Notes: generated by a model from the sequence alone, not told the origin. A DNA stretch of 64,000 nucleotides from Vacuolonema iberomarrocanum LEGE 07170 (GCA_015207365.1 JADEXA010000002.1:124001-188000); one strand, 5' to 3'; positions 9,101 to 19,160 are shown, counted from the stretch's first letter. Numbers and translations are program-made.

Positions 9101-12100
9101 TCAATGGGACAGGAAATACCTCCGACAACGTTATCACCGGGAACGAGGGCAACAACACTCTAGATGGTGGCGGAGGAAGCGATCGCCTCATCGGGGGTGA
9201 AGGCGACGATATTTATGTCATTGACAGTGAAGATGATGTCATTGTTGAAGACGACAACGATGATGTTGAGCTGGTCATTTCCTTCGCTCCGGATTACACC
9301 CTGGGTGCCAACTTAGAAAACCTTACCCTGGGCGGCACCGAAGACATCAACGGGCGCGGCAACAACGAAGACAACGAAATCCAGGGGAATTCTGGCGATA
9401 ATATCCTGCTTGGAGAAGGGGGCGATGACACTATTACTGGGGGTGATGGCGACGATCGCCTCAATGGTGGAACCGGAACCGATATCCTCGATGGCGGGAC
9501 AGGCAATGACACCTATGTCCTCGTCGACATGAACGATACGATCAATGAGACTGGAGGCGATGATGGCGACACCATCGAAGCTGGTTTTGACATTGATCTA
9601 AGTGACGTCGAGTTCCTAGAAATTGAGAACCTTATCCTTACGGGCAATGCCGTTAATGGAACGGGTAACAACAGCAACAACCGCATCGTCGGTAATGATA
9701 TTGGAAATGTGCTGCAAGGCGGCGATGGGGATGACACCCTGGAAGGCAATGGTGGGAGCGATCGCCTCGTCGGTGGGGCAGGAACCGACAGCCTCGTCGG
9801 CGGCACCGGGAACGACACCTATGTGATTGATGCGGGCGACGAAATCGTCGAAGTTCCCGGAGAAGGGAACGATACCGTTGAAGCCGATTTCGACTACGTG
9901 TTGGCTGATGGCCTAGAAAACCTGACCCTCACTGGAACCGCAATCAGCGGCACCGGCAATGCCGAAGACAATGTAATCATCGGCAATGCTGAAGACAATG
10001 AACTGTTTGGGCTAGCCGGCAACGACCGCATCGAGGGACGAGACGGCAACGACCTATTAGATGGCGGTAGCGGCACCGACACCATGGTGGGCGGCGATGG
10101 CGACGACATCTATGTTGTCACGGAAAATGGAGACGAGGTCATTGAAACCAATGCCGACATTGCCATCGGAGGAACCGACACCGTTGAATCGGCTCTCGAA
10201 AGTTATATCCTGACTCCAAACTTAGAAAACCTAACCCTGATCGGCAACGCGCTCAACGGCACCGGAAACGAGAGCGCCAATGTCATCCTGGGCAATGCCG
10301 AAGATAATACGCTCCTGGGTTTGGGGGGGGATGATCAGATTGAGGGAGGCGACGGCAACGACTTCATCAACGGAGGTGAAGGCGCAGATGCAATGGGCGG
10401 AGGTGCCGGAGATGACACCTTCATCGTTGATAATGCCCTGGATCAGGTTTCTGAAGCACCCGGTGGTGGCATAGATCTGGTGGAATCATCCGTCGATTTT
10501 GACCTCAGCACTAATGGGGTCAATATTGAAAATCTCACCCTCACGGGCAATGCACTGCTGGGCACGGGCAACGACCTAGACAACATCCTCATTGGTAATG
10601 GGGAAGACAATGTGCTGGATGGTCGGGGTGGCAGCGATACTATTGAAGGTCGGGGTGGCAACGATCGCCTCATTGGTGGTGTCGGTGACGGTGCGCCCGA
10701 TGAGCTATTTGGTGGCAATGGCGATGATACCTATGCCGTTGGCGTGGGCGATGTGATTACAGAGGAAGCCGGAGCCGGAATCGATACTGTCGAAGCCGAC
10801 TTTGACTATACTTTGGGCGAAAACCTGGAGAATCTGATCCTAGAAGAAGGAGCAGGCCCTCTCAACGGTACTGGTAATACCGAAGACAACCTGATTCAAG
10901 GCAACTCTGAAGACAATATCCTCTTGGGTCTGGAAGGCAATGACACTCTCGAAGGCGGCGCAGGCAACGACAGCCTTGATGGCGGCACCGGCGACGATGA
11001 GATGGTTGGGGGTGATGGCGACGATACGTTCGTTGTTGATAGCGAATTCGATAGTGTGAGCGAAGAGAGCCCCACAGGTGGCACGGATCTAATCCTGTCG
11101 TCTGTAACCTACACGCTGGGTGAGAATCAAGAAAATCTTACCCTGACTGGGGAAAGCGTCATCAACGGGACGGGGAACGACCTAGATAACATCATCATTG
11201 GTAACGACCGAGCCAACATCTTGACAGGTGAAGGGGGCAACGACACCCTCACCAGCGGTGGCGGCGACGATTTACTCAATGGTGGAGAGGGAGCTGACGC
11301 CATGACTGGCGGGGCTGGCAACGACACCTACTTCGTAGATGATGCTGGAGATACGGTTACTGAAATCGATGAACAGGGCATCGACCTAGTTGAGAGTGAA
11401 GTTGACTTTAGTCTCAATGAGCCCGGTCGGTTGTTCGTCGAAAATCTCACCCTCCTAGGAACTGCTGTCAACGGGACGGGGAACGCACTGGATAACACAA
11501 TTCTCGGCAATGACGAGAACAATGTGCTGCAAGGGCTAGAGGGCAATGATTTCATCCTGGGAGGTGCTGGGCGCGATCGCCTCGATGGTGGAGCTGGGAT
11601 AGATACCCTCCAGGGTGGTGCAGACAACGATACCTATGTGATTGATAGTGCCGACGATATCGTTGTTGACACCGGCACAAGCCAGGGCGACCTGATTGAA
11701 GCTTCCGTTAATGTCGACCTCGACTTGGCTCAATACGAAGGTATTGAAGACCTGACGCTACTAGGTACCGCTACCGAAGGGTTTGGAGACGATGCCGACA
11801 ACATCATTACCGGCAATGATGTGGATAACGACCTGCGGGGTCGGGGCGGCAACGACGAGCTCATTGGCCGAGCCGGCAACGATCGCCTAGATGGTGGTTT
11901 GGGCATCGACACCATGGACGGTGGAGAAGGAAACGATACCTACGTTGTCGATAATAACGATGATGTGGTCAGAGAGACCAATGCTGATCCTTTGGTGGGG
12001 GGCATTGATACTGTTGAATCCAGCGCCAACAGCCTTGCCCTTGGCGACAATATCGAGAACTTAATCTTGATTCCCGGAACCGGAGCAACAGAAGGGTTTG

Positions 12101-14919
12101 GCAACGCGCTCGATAATGAAATCACTGGCAATGAAAACGACAACCTCCTCGAAGGACGGGCGGGTAACGACACCATTGATGGGGGTGAAGGCATTGATAC
12201 CATGCGGGGAGGCGTGGGTAGCGATACCTTCTTTGTCGACAACTCCGCTGATGAAGTTATCGAAAGTATTGGCCAAGGTGGGCAAGATGTCATCTTCTCC
12301 GACGTGTCCTACACCCTGGCAACGGGTAGTGAAATCGAAGAACTGCGGCTTAACCAGCTAGAAACTGCTCTCCAAGGGATTGGCAACGAATTTGACAACT
12401 TGATTGTCGGGAATGACTTCGACAACTTCCTGGATGGTGGGGTTGGGATTGACCGGCTCGAGGGTCGAGAGGGCGATGATACCTACATCATCGATAACGT
12501 GGGCGATCGCGTCGTAGAGATTTCGGCAGGCAATGCGGGGGGTATTGATATCATCCGCTCCAGCGTCAGCTACGATCTGACGACAGATGGGGCAGTTGAT
12601 ATCGAAAATCTCACCCTGCTCCCATCGAGTCCGGACGCCATTGACGCCACGGGTAATGCTCTGGATAACGTCATTCGGGGGAACGAGCTTGACAACATAA
12701 TCAATGGTGGGTTGGGTGTAGATACCCTAATCGGTGGAGATGGCGACGATTTCTACTTCATCGACAACCCCGACGATCGCGTCACAGAAAGTGCCGGTCA
12801 AGGCATTGACACGGTGCAATCCACCCAAACCTACACCCTCACAGACAATGTTGAGCGCCTCATCCTGGCTCCGGGCGCAGGGGCAATTAACGGCTCCGGT
12901 AATGACCTGGACAACGAGATTTTTGGAAACGAGGCAAACAATTCCCTCAGTGGTGGGGATGGCAATGATTTGCTGGATGGCGGCGCTGGTATTGATACCT
13001 ATAACGGCGGCAGTGGGGACGACACCTTTTTTGTTGACAGCACCGCCGAGGTCATCACTGAAGGGGCAGCTGGCGGTATTGACGTTGTTGAGTCCGAAGT
13101 CACTTATACCCTGGGAGATAATCTTGAGAACCTCATCCTGCAGGGCGGGACAGGAACCGACGACCTTGATGGGACAGGAAACAATCTTGCCAACCTGATT
13201 ATTGGCAACAACGGCAACAATATCCTGACAGGTCTTGCTGGGGACGACATTTTGGAAGGACGGGATGGTAATGACATCCTGCGCGGCGGTGCTGGCAATG
13301 ACACCATGATTGGGGGAGCCGGAAACGATGAATACACCGTCAATCAAGAAGGAGATGTCGTTGATGAAACCGATGAGGAAGGCAACGATACTGGGGGAAT
13401 CGATAGCGTTACTTCGGATATCACCTACACCCTGACAGACTTTGTCGAAAACCTCACCCTGCGGGGAGAAACCGGAACAGAAAACCTCGACGGAACAGGA
13501 AATACGCGGGACAACATTATCATCGGCAACGATGGGGATAACGTCCTGCGTGGCGACGCAGGCATTGACCAGCTCACAGGCAATGCTGGCAACGACTTCC
13601 TGGATGGAGGTTCTGGCAATGACGTGATGACCGGGGGTGTTGGCGACGATACCTACGTCGTTACCAGTACCGCTGAAACTTTGACGGAGAACCTGGATGA
13701 GGGCATCGACCTGGTCATCTCATCGGCTGAATCGTTCACATTGGGCGCGAACTTCGAAAACTTACAGCTCGAAGGAACAGCCCTGGAAGGAATTGGCAAT
13801 GAACTGGACAACATTATTACTGGCACCGATGGCAACAACGTCCTGAATGGCGGTTTAGGGCAAGACACGTTGCGAGGTGGTGCTGGAGACGATGTGTACT
13901 TCGTCAATTCCTTCGATGACCCGGAGGACACCATTGAGGAATTGTCGGGCGAAGGAACGGATACGGTGCGATCGCTCGGCACTTTCACTCTCAGTGCCAA
14001 CCTGGAAACCCTCATCCTGGAAGATGGTGGAAACTTCAACGGCTTTGGTAATAATGACGCCAACACGATCATCGGAAATGGTCTGGACAACCGCTTAGAT
14101 GGCGGTGGGGGGGTCGATGTTCTAGCCGGAGGTGACGGGAACGACACCTTCGTCATTGACGAAGCAGCAGATAACATCCAAGACAGTAGCGGCATCGATT
14201 GGGTCGTGATCGACTCGACGACGATTTTGGAATACAACTTGGCGGCCTTGCCAGCTAGCGTCCAAATCGAAAACCTGGAGTTGATCGGAACATCCAATAT
14301 CAACGCCACCGGGGACGAACTCGACAACATCATCCGGGGTAACCAGGGCGACAACCGTTTAGTTGGGCAAGGAGGCGCTGACACCATTGAAGGAGGTGCC
14401 GGGAATGATATCCTCCTTGGTCAGCGGCCATTGCCCGTCAGTTTTGACGATGGTGCTGACACCCTACGAGGGCAGCAGGGCAATGACATCCTCAACGGTA
14501 ATGCTGGCGATGATATCCTCAATGGCGGCGAGGGCGTTGACCTCTTCCGATTCAATTCTGGCCTCGCCTTCAATTCGGCAGATTTGGGGGTTGATACCGT
14601 CGAAGACTTCACCGCCGGAGAAGATCGGATTGTTCTCAACCGCACGACGTTTACGGTGCTTGCAGGGGGCAGCGACGTGTCTCTCACTGCCGAGGGTTTA
14701 ACGGGCTTCACCTTCAAGCAGTTGCAAGCTGGAGACTTTGCTCGCGTCAATGGTACAGCGGGTATCGATACCCTGAATGCATTCGTGATCTACGATACGG
14801 CAGGCCAGCAGTTGTACTACAACGCGGATGGCACTGGTGCAGGAGCGGCTGTCGCCTTTGCCCAATTCAGCAACAATCCCGATATCACACGCAATAGCTT
14901 CCTAATTGAGGAAACCTAA
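6121..14919 (+). CDS. Giant RTX (hemolysin-type) calcium-binding repeat protein
   Basis: 2,932 residues, almost wholly RTX nonapeptides (GGxGxDxLx), which bind Ca2+ and fold into beta-rolls after export. It begins straight with repeat-like sequence (MATIRGTSRNDRLNGTNAGD) and has no N-terminal signal, as expected for type I secretion. After an initial pure RTX block, I count about 25 copies of a roughly 100-residue module. Each module has GNDxYxVD, then a strand pair ending in xENLTLTG, then GTGNxxDNxIxGN, then more nonapeptides. The last 150 residues depart from the repeats (DTVEDFTAGEDRIVLN, LYYNADGTGAGAAVAFAQF, FLIEET) and form the usual uncleaved C-terminal secretion region. I saw no cysteine and only one lysine. 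It is probably a surface-layer, adhesion or motility (SwmA/oscillin-like) protein; no lytic or protease domain is present. Confidence 0.9.
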   Translation: MATIRGTSRNDRLNGTNAGDLIFGLLGNDTLNGLGGNDRLDGDLGADVLSGGTGNDTLEGLGGNDQLSGGNGNDLIQGGVGADTASGGANNDNIIGGAGNDVLNGGAGNDRILGGNNNDRLVGESGDDNLIGGNGNDTVIGGVGNDILNGNQGNDEMRGDAGNDRMLGGTGQDSMTGGGGSDTVRGGGGNDRLEGGDGNDLILGNSGSNIMNGGAGNDTLNDGGGNSTLIGGAGNDELNGRAGSDRMEGGSGNDLYFVDNAGDVVIEAAGGGNDRIETTVTYNLQPDSEVEVISLEGSNSIGATGSNTNNTILGNGGNNRIGGAGGNDVLNGEGGNDELLGGTGDDTLDGGSGTDRLDGGAGNDALDGGSGNDRLDGGVGNDTLEGGDGIDDLIGGAGNDSIVGGGGADRIDGGTGNDTLEGGAANDDIEGGDGNDLIDGGAGNDRMVGGAGNDSYAIDSLLDTIVEQANGGRDQVIASFDYTLSGNIEDLLLTGSADLTGTGNDEDNRITGNTGNNTLTGGGGDDRLDGGSGDDFLEGGSGDDSYVVDSFLDVVQENFDDGVDTVFTSLVSYNLTENIENLTLTGSGNSTGTGNELNNIITGNAGNNFLFGLEGNDSLVGGEGNDSLDGGEGDDTLVGGLGNDSYRVSDAGDVVSEDGGGGTDTVFAVITYALTGNVENLTLRGSTDIGGTGNNLNNVITGNGGDNLLSGRGGNDLISGGAGNDSLFGGAGVDTMRGNAGNDTFVVENINDLIIENDDQGTDQVNASVSFNLETNGQGVEDLVLTGTDNINGTGNDLANRITGNSGNNTLQGGAGNDTLDGGEGADAMRGGAGNDLYFFDNVNDSASENLGQGTDRVVVSFTGASGTFTIGSNIENLTLTGNSDIDGVGNNIDNVIEGNDGDNLLQGLGGNDILRGGLGDDELEGGAGNDQLDGEGGTNTLRGGSGNDTYFVSAADTIVESSSGGVDVVFADESYILSPNLEDLTLVAGAGDINGTGNTSDNVITGNEGNNTLDGGGGSDRLIGGEGDDIYVIDSEDDVIVEDDNDDVELVISFAPDYTLGANLENLTLGGTEDINGRGNNEDNEIQGNSGDNILLGEGGDDTITGGDGDDRLNGGTGTDILDGGTGNDTYVLVDMNDTINETGGDDGDTIEAGFDIDLSDVEFLEIENLILTGNAVNGTGNNSNNRIVGNDIGNVLQGGDGDDTLEGNGGSDRLVGGAGTDSLVGGTGNDTYVIDAGDEIVEVPGEGNDTVEADFDYVLADGLENLTLTGTAISGTGNAEDNVIIGNAEDNELFGLAGNDRIEGRDGNDLLDGGSGTDTMVGGDGDDIYVVTENGDEVIETNADIAIGGTDTVESALESYILTPNLENLTLIGNALNGTGNESANVILGNAEDNTLLGLGGDDQIEGGDGNDFINGGEGADAMGGGAGDDTFIVDNALDQVSEAPGGGIDLVESSVDFDLSTNGVNIENLTLTGNALLGTGNDLDNILIGNGEDNVLDGRGGSDTIEGRGGNDRLIGGVGDGAPDELFGGNGDDTYAVGVGDVITEEAGAGIDTVEADFDYTLGENLENLILEEGAGPLNGTGNTEDNLIQGNSEDNILLGLEGNDTLEGGAGNDSLDGGTGDDEMVGGDGDDTFVVDSEFDSVSEESPTGGTDLILSSVTYTLGENQENLTLTGESVINGTGNDLDNIIIGNDRANILTGEGGNDTLTSGGGDDLLNGGEGADAMTGGAGNDTYFVDDAGDTVTEIDEQGIDLVESEVDFSLNEPGRLFVENLTLLGTAVNGTGNALDNTILGNDENNVLQGLEGNDFILGGAGRDRLDGGAGIDTLQGGADNDTYVIDSADDIVVDTGTSQGDLIEASVNVDLDLAQYEGIEDLTLLGTATEGFGDDADNIITGNDVDNDLRGRGGNDELIGRAGNDRLDGGLGIDTMDGGEGNDTYVVDNNDDVVRETNADPLVGGIDTVESSANSLALGDNIENLILIPGTGATEGFGNALDNEITGNENDNLLEGRAGNDTIDGGEGIDTMRGGVGSDTFFVDNSADEVIESIGQGGQDVIFSDVSYTLATGSEIEELRLNQLETALQGIGNEFDNLIVGNDFDNFLDGGVGIDRLEGREGDDTYIIDNVGDRVVEISAGNAGGIDIIRSSVSYDLTTDGAVDIENLTLLPSSPDAIDATGNALDNVIRGNELDNIINGGLGVDTLIGGDGDDFYFIDNPDDRVTESAGQGIDTVQSTQTYTLTDNVERLILAPGAGAINGSGNDLDNEIFGNEANNSLSGGDGNDLLDGGAGIDTYNGGSGDDTFFVDSTAEVITEGAAGGIDVVESEVTYTLGDNLENLILQGGTGTDDLDGTGNNLANLIIGNNGNNILTGLAGDDILEGRDGNDILRGGAGNDTMIGGAGNDEYTVNQEGDVVDETDEEGNDTGGIDSVTSDITYTLTDFVENLTLRGETGTENLDGTGNTRDNIIIGNDGDNVLRGDAGIDQLTGNAGNDFLDGGSGNDVMTGGVGDDTYVVTSTAETLTENLDEGIDLVISSAESFTLGANFENLQLEGTALEGIGNELDNIITGTDGNNVLNGGLGQDTLRGGAGDDVYFVNSFDDPEDTIEELSGEGTDTVRSLGTFTLSANLETLILEDGGNFNGFGNNDANTIIGNGLDNRLDGGGGVDVLAGGDGNDTFVIDEAADNIQDSSGIDWVVIDSTTILEYNLAALPASVQIENLELIGTSNINATGDELDNIIRGNQGDNRLVGQGGADTIEGGAGNDILLGQRPLPVSFDDGADTLRGQQGNDILNGNAGDDILNGGEGVDLFRFNSGLAFNSADLGVDTVEDFTAGEDRIVLNRTTFTVLAGGSDVSLTAEGLTGFTFKQLQAGDFARVNGTAGIDTLNAFVIYDTAGQQLYYNADGTGAGAAVAFAQFSNNPDITRNSFLIEET

Positions 14920-15359
14920 GCGTCAGACCTTAGCGCCGACTTGAGAAGCCCTGAAACGGTTAGGTTTTCCTGCATGTCTTGCATGGGAAATCGCTTCTCA
15001 TAGTTGAGTAGTCCTGGATTGCAGTTCTAGATTTCAATTTTTGGAAAAGCCATGCTTCAAAGACCAAGCTTGGGTTTTGTTAAATCTACTGCTCAATTAC
15101 GATCTAGGAAGTCGCTGCGGGAAGAATGATGAATAGAGCGTGACCCTTGAATACGCTCATTCAAAATTTCACCCGAATAGCTAGGGGCTGGAGAGCAATC
15201 TATGCCGAATCGACGTTGATGGTTCTGAGCCGAGAGCGGCGATCGCCCCTTTTCTTCTCCAACCTGATATTCTGGAAAACCTCTGCGGTCGTCTCAATTC
15301 CTTTTCCCTGACCGTCACCCAGTTCACCACTCTTTTGGCTGAATTTGCTGCGTGCAATT
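14920..15359. other. Intergenic region with possible terminator hairpin
   Basis: Between the RTX and hlyD-like genes. TGAGAAGC at 14942-14949 pairs with GCTTCTCA at 14993-15000, enclosing a smaller imperfect hairpin; this may end the RTX transcript, though no T-run follows. Nothing else gene-like is seen, and the 440-bp gap suggests the adaptor gene has its own promoter. Confidence 0.4.
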
Positions 15360-16763
15360 ATGACTGAAGCAACCCCTCCTTCTTCCTCGCCTCTGGCGGC
15401 CAATCCCGCCCAAGCGCGGCAAACGCGCCAACAGTTTGCGACCCCCGATGAATATTTGTCCTACGAACTGGGTAAAGCGGTGCAAGCGTTACCCCCGCTT
15501 TACACTCGAATCTTGGCAGGTGGGCTCACGGCCATTGTTTTGGGTGCCATCACCTGGGCCCACTTCAGCAAAGTGGATGAAGTCGCGGTCGCCCAGGGTG
15601 AACTCACCCCAGCAGAGCAATTGCGCCCTGTGCAAGCCCTACGGGGTGGGCAAATTGTGGAAATTCATGTGCAAGAGGGCGATCGCGTTGCACAAGGCGA
15701 AGTTTTGATCGAACAAGATGCCGCACTCCCCGAAGCCGATGTGGCGCGGTTGCAGGAAACTGCCGAGCTGATTCGCCAAGATATTGCTCGGCTGGAAGCC
15801 GAACGCACTGGCAACCTCAGCACTGGTGCTCCCCTGCAAGATCAATTACTGGCGGCACGGTTGCAAGAATTTGAAACCCGACAAGCCGCAGCCCAAGCCG
15901 AGGTGTCTCAGCAAGAGTCAGCGATCGCTGCCGCCAACGCCCGCCTCACTCGCCTGGAAGCCAACCTTAGCAATGCCCGCAACACTCTGGCCAATGCGGA
16001 AGATCGAGAAGGAAGCCTGCGAGAACTGGCTGCTCCAGAAAACGGAGCCGTTCCTCGATTCGACTACCTAGAAGCCAGAGATCGTTTGATTCAAGCGCAG
16101 GACCAAGTCGCATCACTGGAGCAGGAAATTGCGGAGCAACAGGCTCAAATCCGGCAAGCAGAAGCAGCCTATCGTGAATCTGCAGAGGTTTCTACTCGTA
16201 TCACATCCGAGCGGCGCGGAGAAATCTTGACCCAACTGACCCGCCGCCGAGAAGAGCTAACGAATGTCGAAGGGCAACTGGAACAGGCAACCCGTCAACA
16301 GGAGCAGGAAACCATTCGGGCCCCCATTGATGGCATCGTTTACAACTTGCAAGTGAGCCGCGCTGAAGGAACGGTGCAACCGGGCGAAGAGCTGCTTTCC
16401 ATCCTCCCGGAAAGTGGAGGTTTGGTACTGGAAGTCCAGCTTCTCAATCGCGATATTGGCTTCATTACTCCCGGAATGTCTGTCAAAGTCAAGATGGCAA
16501 CCTTTCCTTTCCAGGAATTTGGCATTATTGACGGTGAGGTGATTCGAGTTAGTCCCAATGCTACAACCCACGAAGAATTGGGCTTGGTCTATCCGGCGCT
16601 GGTTCGCCTCGATCGCACAACTGTCCCCGTTCGCGGGCAAGATGTCGACCTCCTCCCCGGCATGGCAGCAACTGCCGAAATCGTTACCCGTCAGCGATCG
16701 ATCCTCACCTTCCTGCTGGAACCGGTCACGCGACGCTTCGACGAGGCCTTCTCAACCCGCTAG
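15360..16763 (+). CDS. HlyD-family periplasmic adaptor (membrane fusion protein) of type I secretion
   Basis: 467 residues from the ATG at 15360; an upstream in-frame TTG at 15345 is less likely. Layout: a cytoplasmic tail of about 45 residues; one membrane helix (ILAGGLTAIVLGAITWAHFS, about 49-68); a biotinyl-lipoyl half-motif (LRGGQIVEIHVQEGDRVAQG); a long alpha-hairpin coiled coil (about 125-320) rich in Gln, Glu, Ala and Leu; the second lipoyl half (IRAPIDGIVYNLQVSRAEGT); and a beta-barrel end (FGIIDGEVIRVSPNA). HlyD proteins join an inner-membrane ABC exporter to an outer-membrane TolC channel. It stands right after the RTX gene, so that protein is the likely cargo. No cognate ABC or TolC gene is adjacent, so these partners must lie elsewhere. 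Confidence 0.9.
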   Translation: MTEATPPSSSPLAANPAQARQTRQQFATPDEYLSYELGKAVQALPPLYTRILAGGLTAIVLGAITWAHFSKVDEVAVAQGELTPAEQLRPVQALRGGQIVEIHVQEGDRVAQGEVLIEQDAALPEADVARLQETAELIRQDIARLEAERTGNLSTGAPLQDQLLAARLQEFETRQAAAQAEVSQQESAIAAANARLTRLEANLSNARNTLANAEDREGSLRELAAPENGAVPRFDYLEARDRLIQAQDQVASLEQEIAEQQAQIRQAEAAYRESAEVSTRITSERRGEILTQLTRRREELTNVEGQLEQATRQQEQETIRAPIDGIVYNLQVSRAEGTVQPGEELLSILPESGGLVLEVQLLNRDIGFITPGMSVKVKMATFPFQEFGIIDGEVIRVSPNATTHEELGLVYPALVRLDRTTVPVRGQDVDLLPGMAATAEIVTRQRSILTFLLEPVTRRFDEAFSTR

Positions 16764-16996
16764 CAATCCGGTCTGGCCATTAATTTTTTAGCGGAATGAG
16801 GGCAGCGATCGCCCTTCTAACCGAGGTGACATCCTGGGAAGGAATGTTGATAAACCTACTTTTAAGGTTAGATCGGTTCTTCGAGACATCGGAACCAAAC
16901 TTAAGGTTTGAACTCGAACGCATGACTTCAAAGCAAGAAAGCATCTGCGACTTCCTTGCGAAATCCCAGATGCTGCCTGTGTACCAACTACTCTTT

Positions 16997-17959
16997 TTAA
17001 GCGTCGCGATTTAGCGTGGCGATGATCTCATCGAGAATCTCTTGGGCACCTTCGCCCTTGAGTTGGTTTGCCAGCGCTGCTCCAATTTCTGCCGCTTCCT
17101 CAGCAGGCCCGGCTTTGATTCCTCGCACCATGCGCTTACCATCCAGAGCCGCGACCATTCCCGTCAACGTCAGGGTATCACCGTCCAACACGGTGTTGAC
17201 GCCGATGGGAACCTGGCAACCTCCTTCTAATACGCGCAAGAAAGCCCGTTCGGCATAACAGCGAAATGCAGTAGGACGATGCTCTAACGCTTTTAGTAAG
17301 GGTAGAACTTCGCCATCATCAGCACGGCACTCAATACCTAGGGCTCCCTGCCCAACTGCATGCAGGGAGATCTCAGCGGGGATGACCTGATCGATGCGAT
17401 CGCCCATTCCCAAACGCTGCAATCCTGCACAGGCCAGTACAAGTGCATCATAATTTCCAGCATCTAGCTTCGCTAAACGGGTATTGAGGTTACCGCGCAC
17501 GTCCTTGAACTGGAAGTGGGGGAAGTGATAGCGCAACTGTGCCAGCCGTCGCAGGGAAGAGGTTCCAATCACTGCACCTTCAGGCAACGTGTCGAGTTGC
17601 TTACCCTTGTGAGATGCATGAAGCACGAGCGCATCCGCTGGATTTTCCCGCTCCGTGACACAGCCCAGCATCAACCCTTCTGGCAACCGCGTTGGTAGAT
17701 CCTTAAGGGAATGCACCGCGAAATCCAGATCGCCACTCAACATCCCCGACTCTAGCTCCTGGGTGAACAATCCCTTGTCCCCAATCTTGGACAGCGCCAC
17801 GTCTAAAATCTTGTCACCCTGGGTATTCATCGTGTGGACTTCGAACGCGCGATCGGGGAAAGCTTTCTTCAACTCTCCTTGCACCCAGTGGGTCTGCACC
17901 AGAGCGAGCTGACTCTTGCGCGAGCCAATACGAATTGTGCGGGGAAGACTTGCAACCAT
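16997..17959 (-). CDS. hemC: Hydroxymethylbilane synthase (porphobilinogen deaminase)
   Basis: 320 residues, the normal length. It joins four porphobilinogen units into hydroxymethylbilane in the shared heme, chlorophyll and bilin pathway. Visible conserved features are [15 protein letters not shown] at the N-terminus, the [15 protein letters not shown] segment, [12 protein letters not shown] (catalytic Asp and Lys region), [11 protein letters not shown] with the substrate-binding arginines, [11 protein letters not shown], and the cofactor cysteine in EGGCQVPIG (Cys248), which holds the dipyrromethane. All look intact. The gene stands alone, facing the hlyD-like gene, with 233 bp without clear features between them. 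Confidence 0.97.
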   Translation of the reverse strand: MVASLPRTIRIGSRKSQLALVQTHWVQGELKKAFPDRAFEVHTMNTQGDKILDVALSKIGDKGLFTQELESGMLSGDLDFAVHSLKDLPTRLPEGLMLGCVTERENPADALVLHASHKGKQLDTLPEGAVIGTSSLRRLAQLRYHFPHFQFKDVRGNLNTRLAKLDAGNYDALVLACAGLQRLGMGDRIDQVIPAEISLHAVGQGALGIECRADDGEVLPLLKALEHRPTAFRCYAERAFLRVLEGGCQVPIGVNTVLDGDTLTLTGMVAALDGKRMVRGIKAGPAEEAAEIGAALANQLKGEGAQEILDEIIATLNRDA

Positions 17960-18371
17960 ACGATGAACTGCGTAAAGAACTGTTTAGAAATGTGTAGAAG
18001 AAGGGCTGAATATTAAGCCGCGCCTGCTTTTCAGACAGTTAATAGCTTACCGCAGTGTGAGACCTGTCACTTTTGGATTTTGCAATTTTTGGATTTTGTA
18101 ACGTTGGATTTCGAGACTTTAACATTATGGGTTTTGCTACAAGGGAAATTCTCCTACATAACAGGGGCGGGACGATCGCCAAGCTCCTCTGCCAGCAAAA
18201 CAGGATAGGCAAGGTTCCCACCCTGATTAGCGTAGTCATGCCCCATTAAATTCAATGGACATCGGACGAGATTCTGATTCTACGTCCACGAAAACATCAG
18301 GAGCCTACCATCCCCACATCCCTCACTCGGCGGTGCTGCGTCTAGTTCATATCCAGAACTAGCAATGCCCC
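17960..18371. other. Intergenic region with short direct repeats
   Basis: No gene recognised. Between 18070 and 18135 the motif TTTTGGATTTTG and variants (TTTTGGATTTTGTAACG, TTGGATTTCG) occur in tandem, an AT-rich low-complexity patch. The hemC promoter should be in the first 100 bases to the right of 17959. Confidence 0.4.
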
Positions 18372-18599
18372 TCACTCAATGGAAATAGTTTGGGGGCCAC
18401 TGCTGCCATTGTTGCTGTGGCTATCGCCATCTGCATTCGAACCAACGGCATGTCCGGATTGCCGTTCTAACCAGGACTTGACCGGGTCATCCGATAAATT
18501 CAAGCGGAACAGCCCCGAAACAAACCCGCCCATAAACGCAACGGGGTGGCGAGCTAATTCAGCAACGACAGGAGAGAGTTCATCGAAAAACACGGGCAA
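18372..18599 (-). CDS. Small conserved cyanobacterial protein
   Basis: 75 residues beginning MPVFFDELSPVVAELARHPV, then AFMGGFVSGLFRLNLSDDPV, KSWLERQSG, and a disordered Asn/Ser/Gly tail. The core pattern (a helix ending in FMGGFVSGLFRLNL and a DPVKSWL motif) is one I associate with a short conserved cyanobacterial protein of unknown function. The hydrophobic GGFVSGLF helix could contact a membrane. The start is TTG at 18599, supported by a GAGGAG ribosome site a few bases upstream; the GTG two codons later is the alternative. It is a real gene by conservation-like composition rather than by a known domain. Confidence 0.6.
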   Translation of the reverse strand: MPVFFDELSPVVAELARHPVAFMGGFVSGLFRLNLSDDPVKSWLERQSGHAVGSNADGDSHSNNGSSGPQTISIE

Positions 18600-19160
18600 T
18601 AGGCTCCTCTACAAGGTTTTTCCGATCCTAGCGCGAAGTCTGGCTAAGGATACAGCCTGCAATATAGGGAAAGGGTTCGTCGGGATAACGGACATTAATA
18701 ATGCTTCTGTGCGCTTGAGAGGAAGCTCTTGGCAGCGCACAAGTTCGATGCTATCTCCACCAGATGCTCGAAGCCGGTTTGGCCTGATACCTTTATCCGT
18801 TTTCTTCTCAGTACAGTGCTGAAGTACCTATTTTTTCCAAAAATCATTCGAGCCAAAAATACAGTTGAGAATTTGAGGTGTATCAACTCTCGAAAATTTC
18901 CGGACAAAAGGCGATCGACGATGGAATGGAGCGCACAAATAATTATATTTTTATGACGTTTTTGTTGATTATTGTGGTCTTCTTAACAATTTCGGGAAAG
19001 CTATTGATAAGTGCACACCTCATCGTAAAGCTGATTGTTTCATGGCTCTGAGCTTAAAATGGTTCAGCTACTACGTAGTTATCGGTTCTGAATAATTCAA
19101 ATAAAATTCATAAAAATCTACATGAACAGGGCATATTCAGGGTTGAAACTGCTCGCAAAA
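18600..19160. other. Intergenic region upstream of the PAP-type operon
   Basis: No convincing gene on either strand. The stretch 18900-19150 is clearly AT-rich and likely holds the operon promoter. Short open frames here (for example 18729-18956, +) lack ribosome sites and protein-like composition. Confidence 0.4.

Noticed and set aside
6096..14750. Many long open frames on the minus strand and other frames across the RTX gene, rich in Pro, Ser, Leu and Arg
   Set aside because: They are shadows of the repetitive RTX coding sequence (GGT/GAC-rich codons read backward), repeat the same low-complexity pattern and have no ribosome sites.
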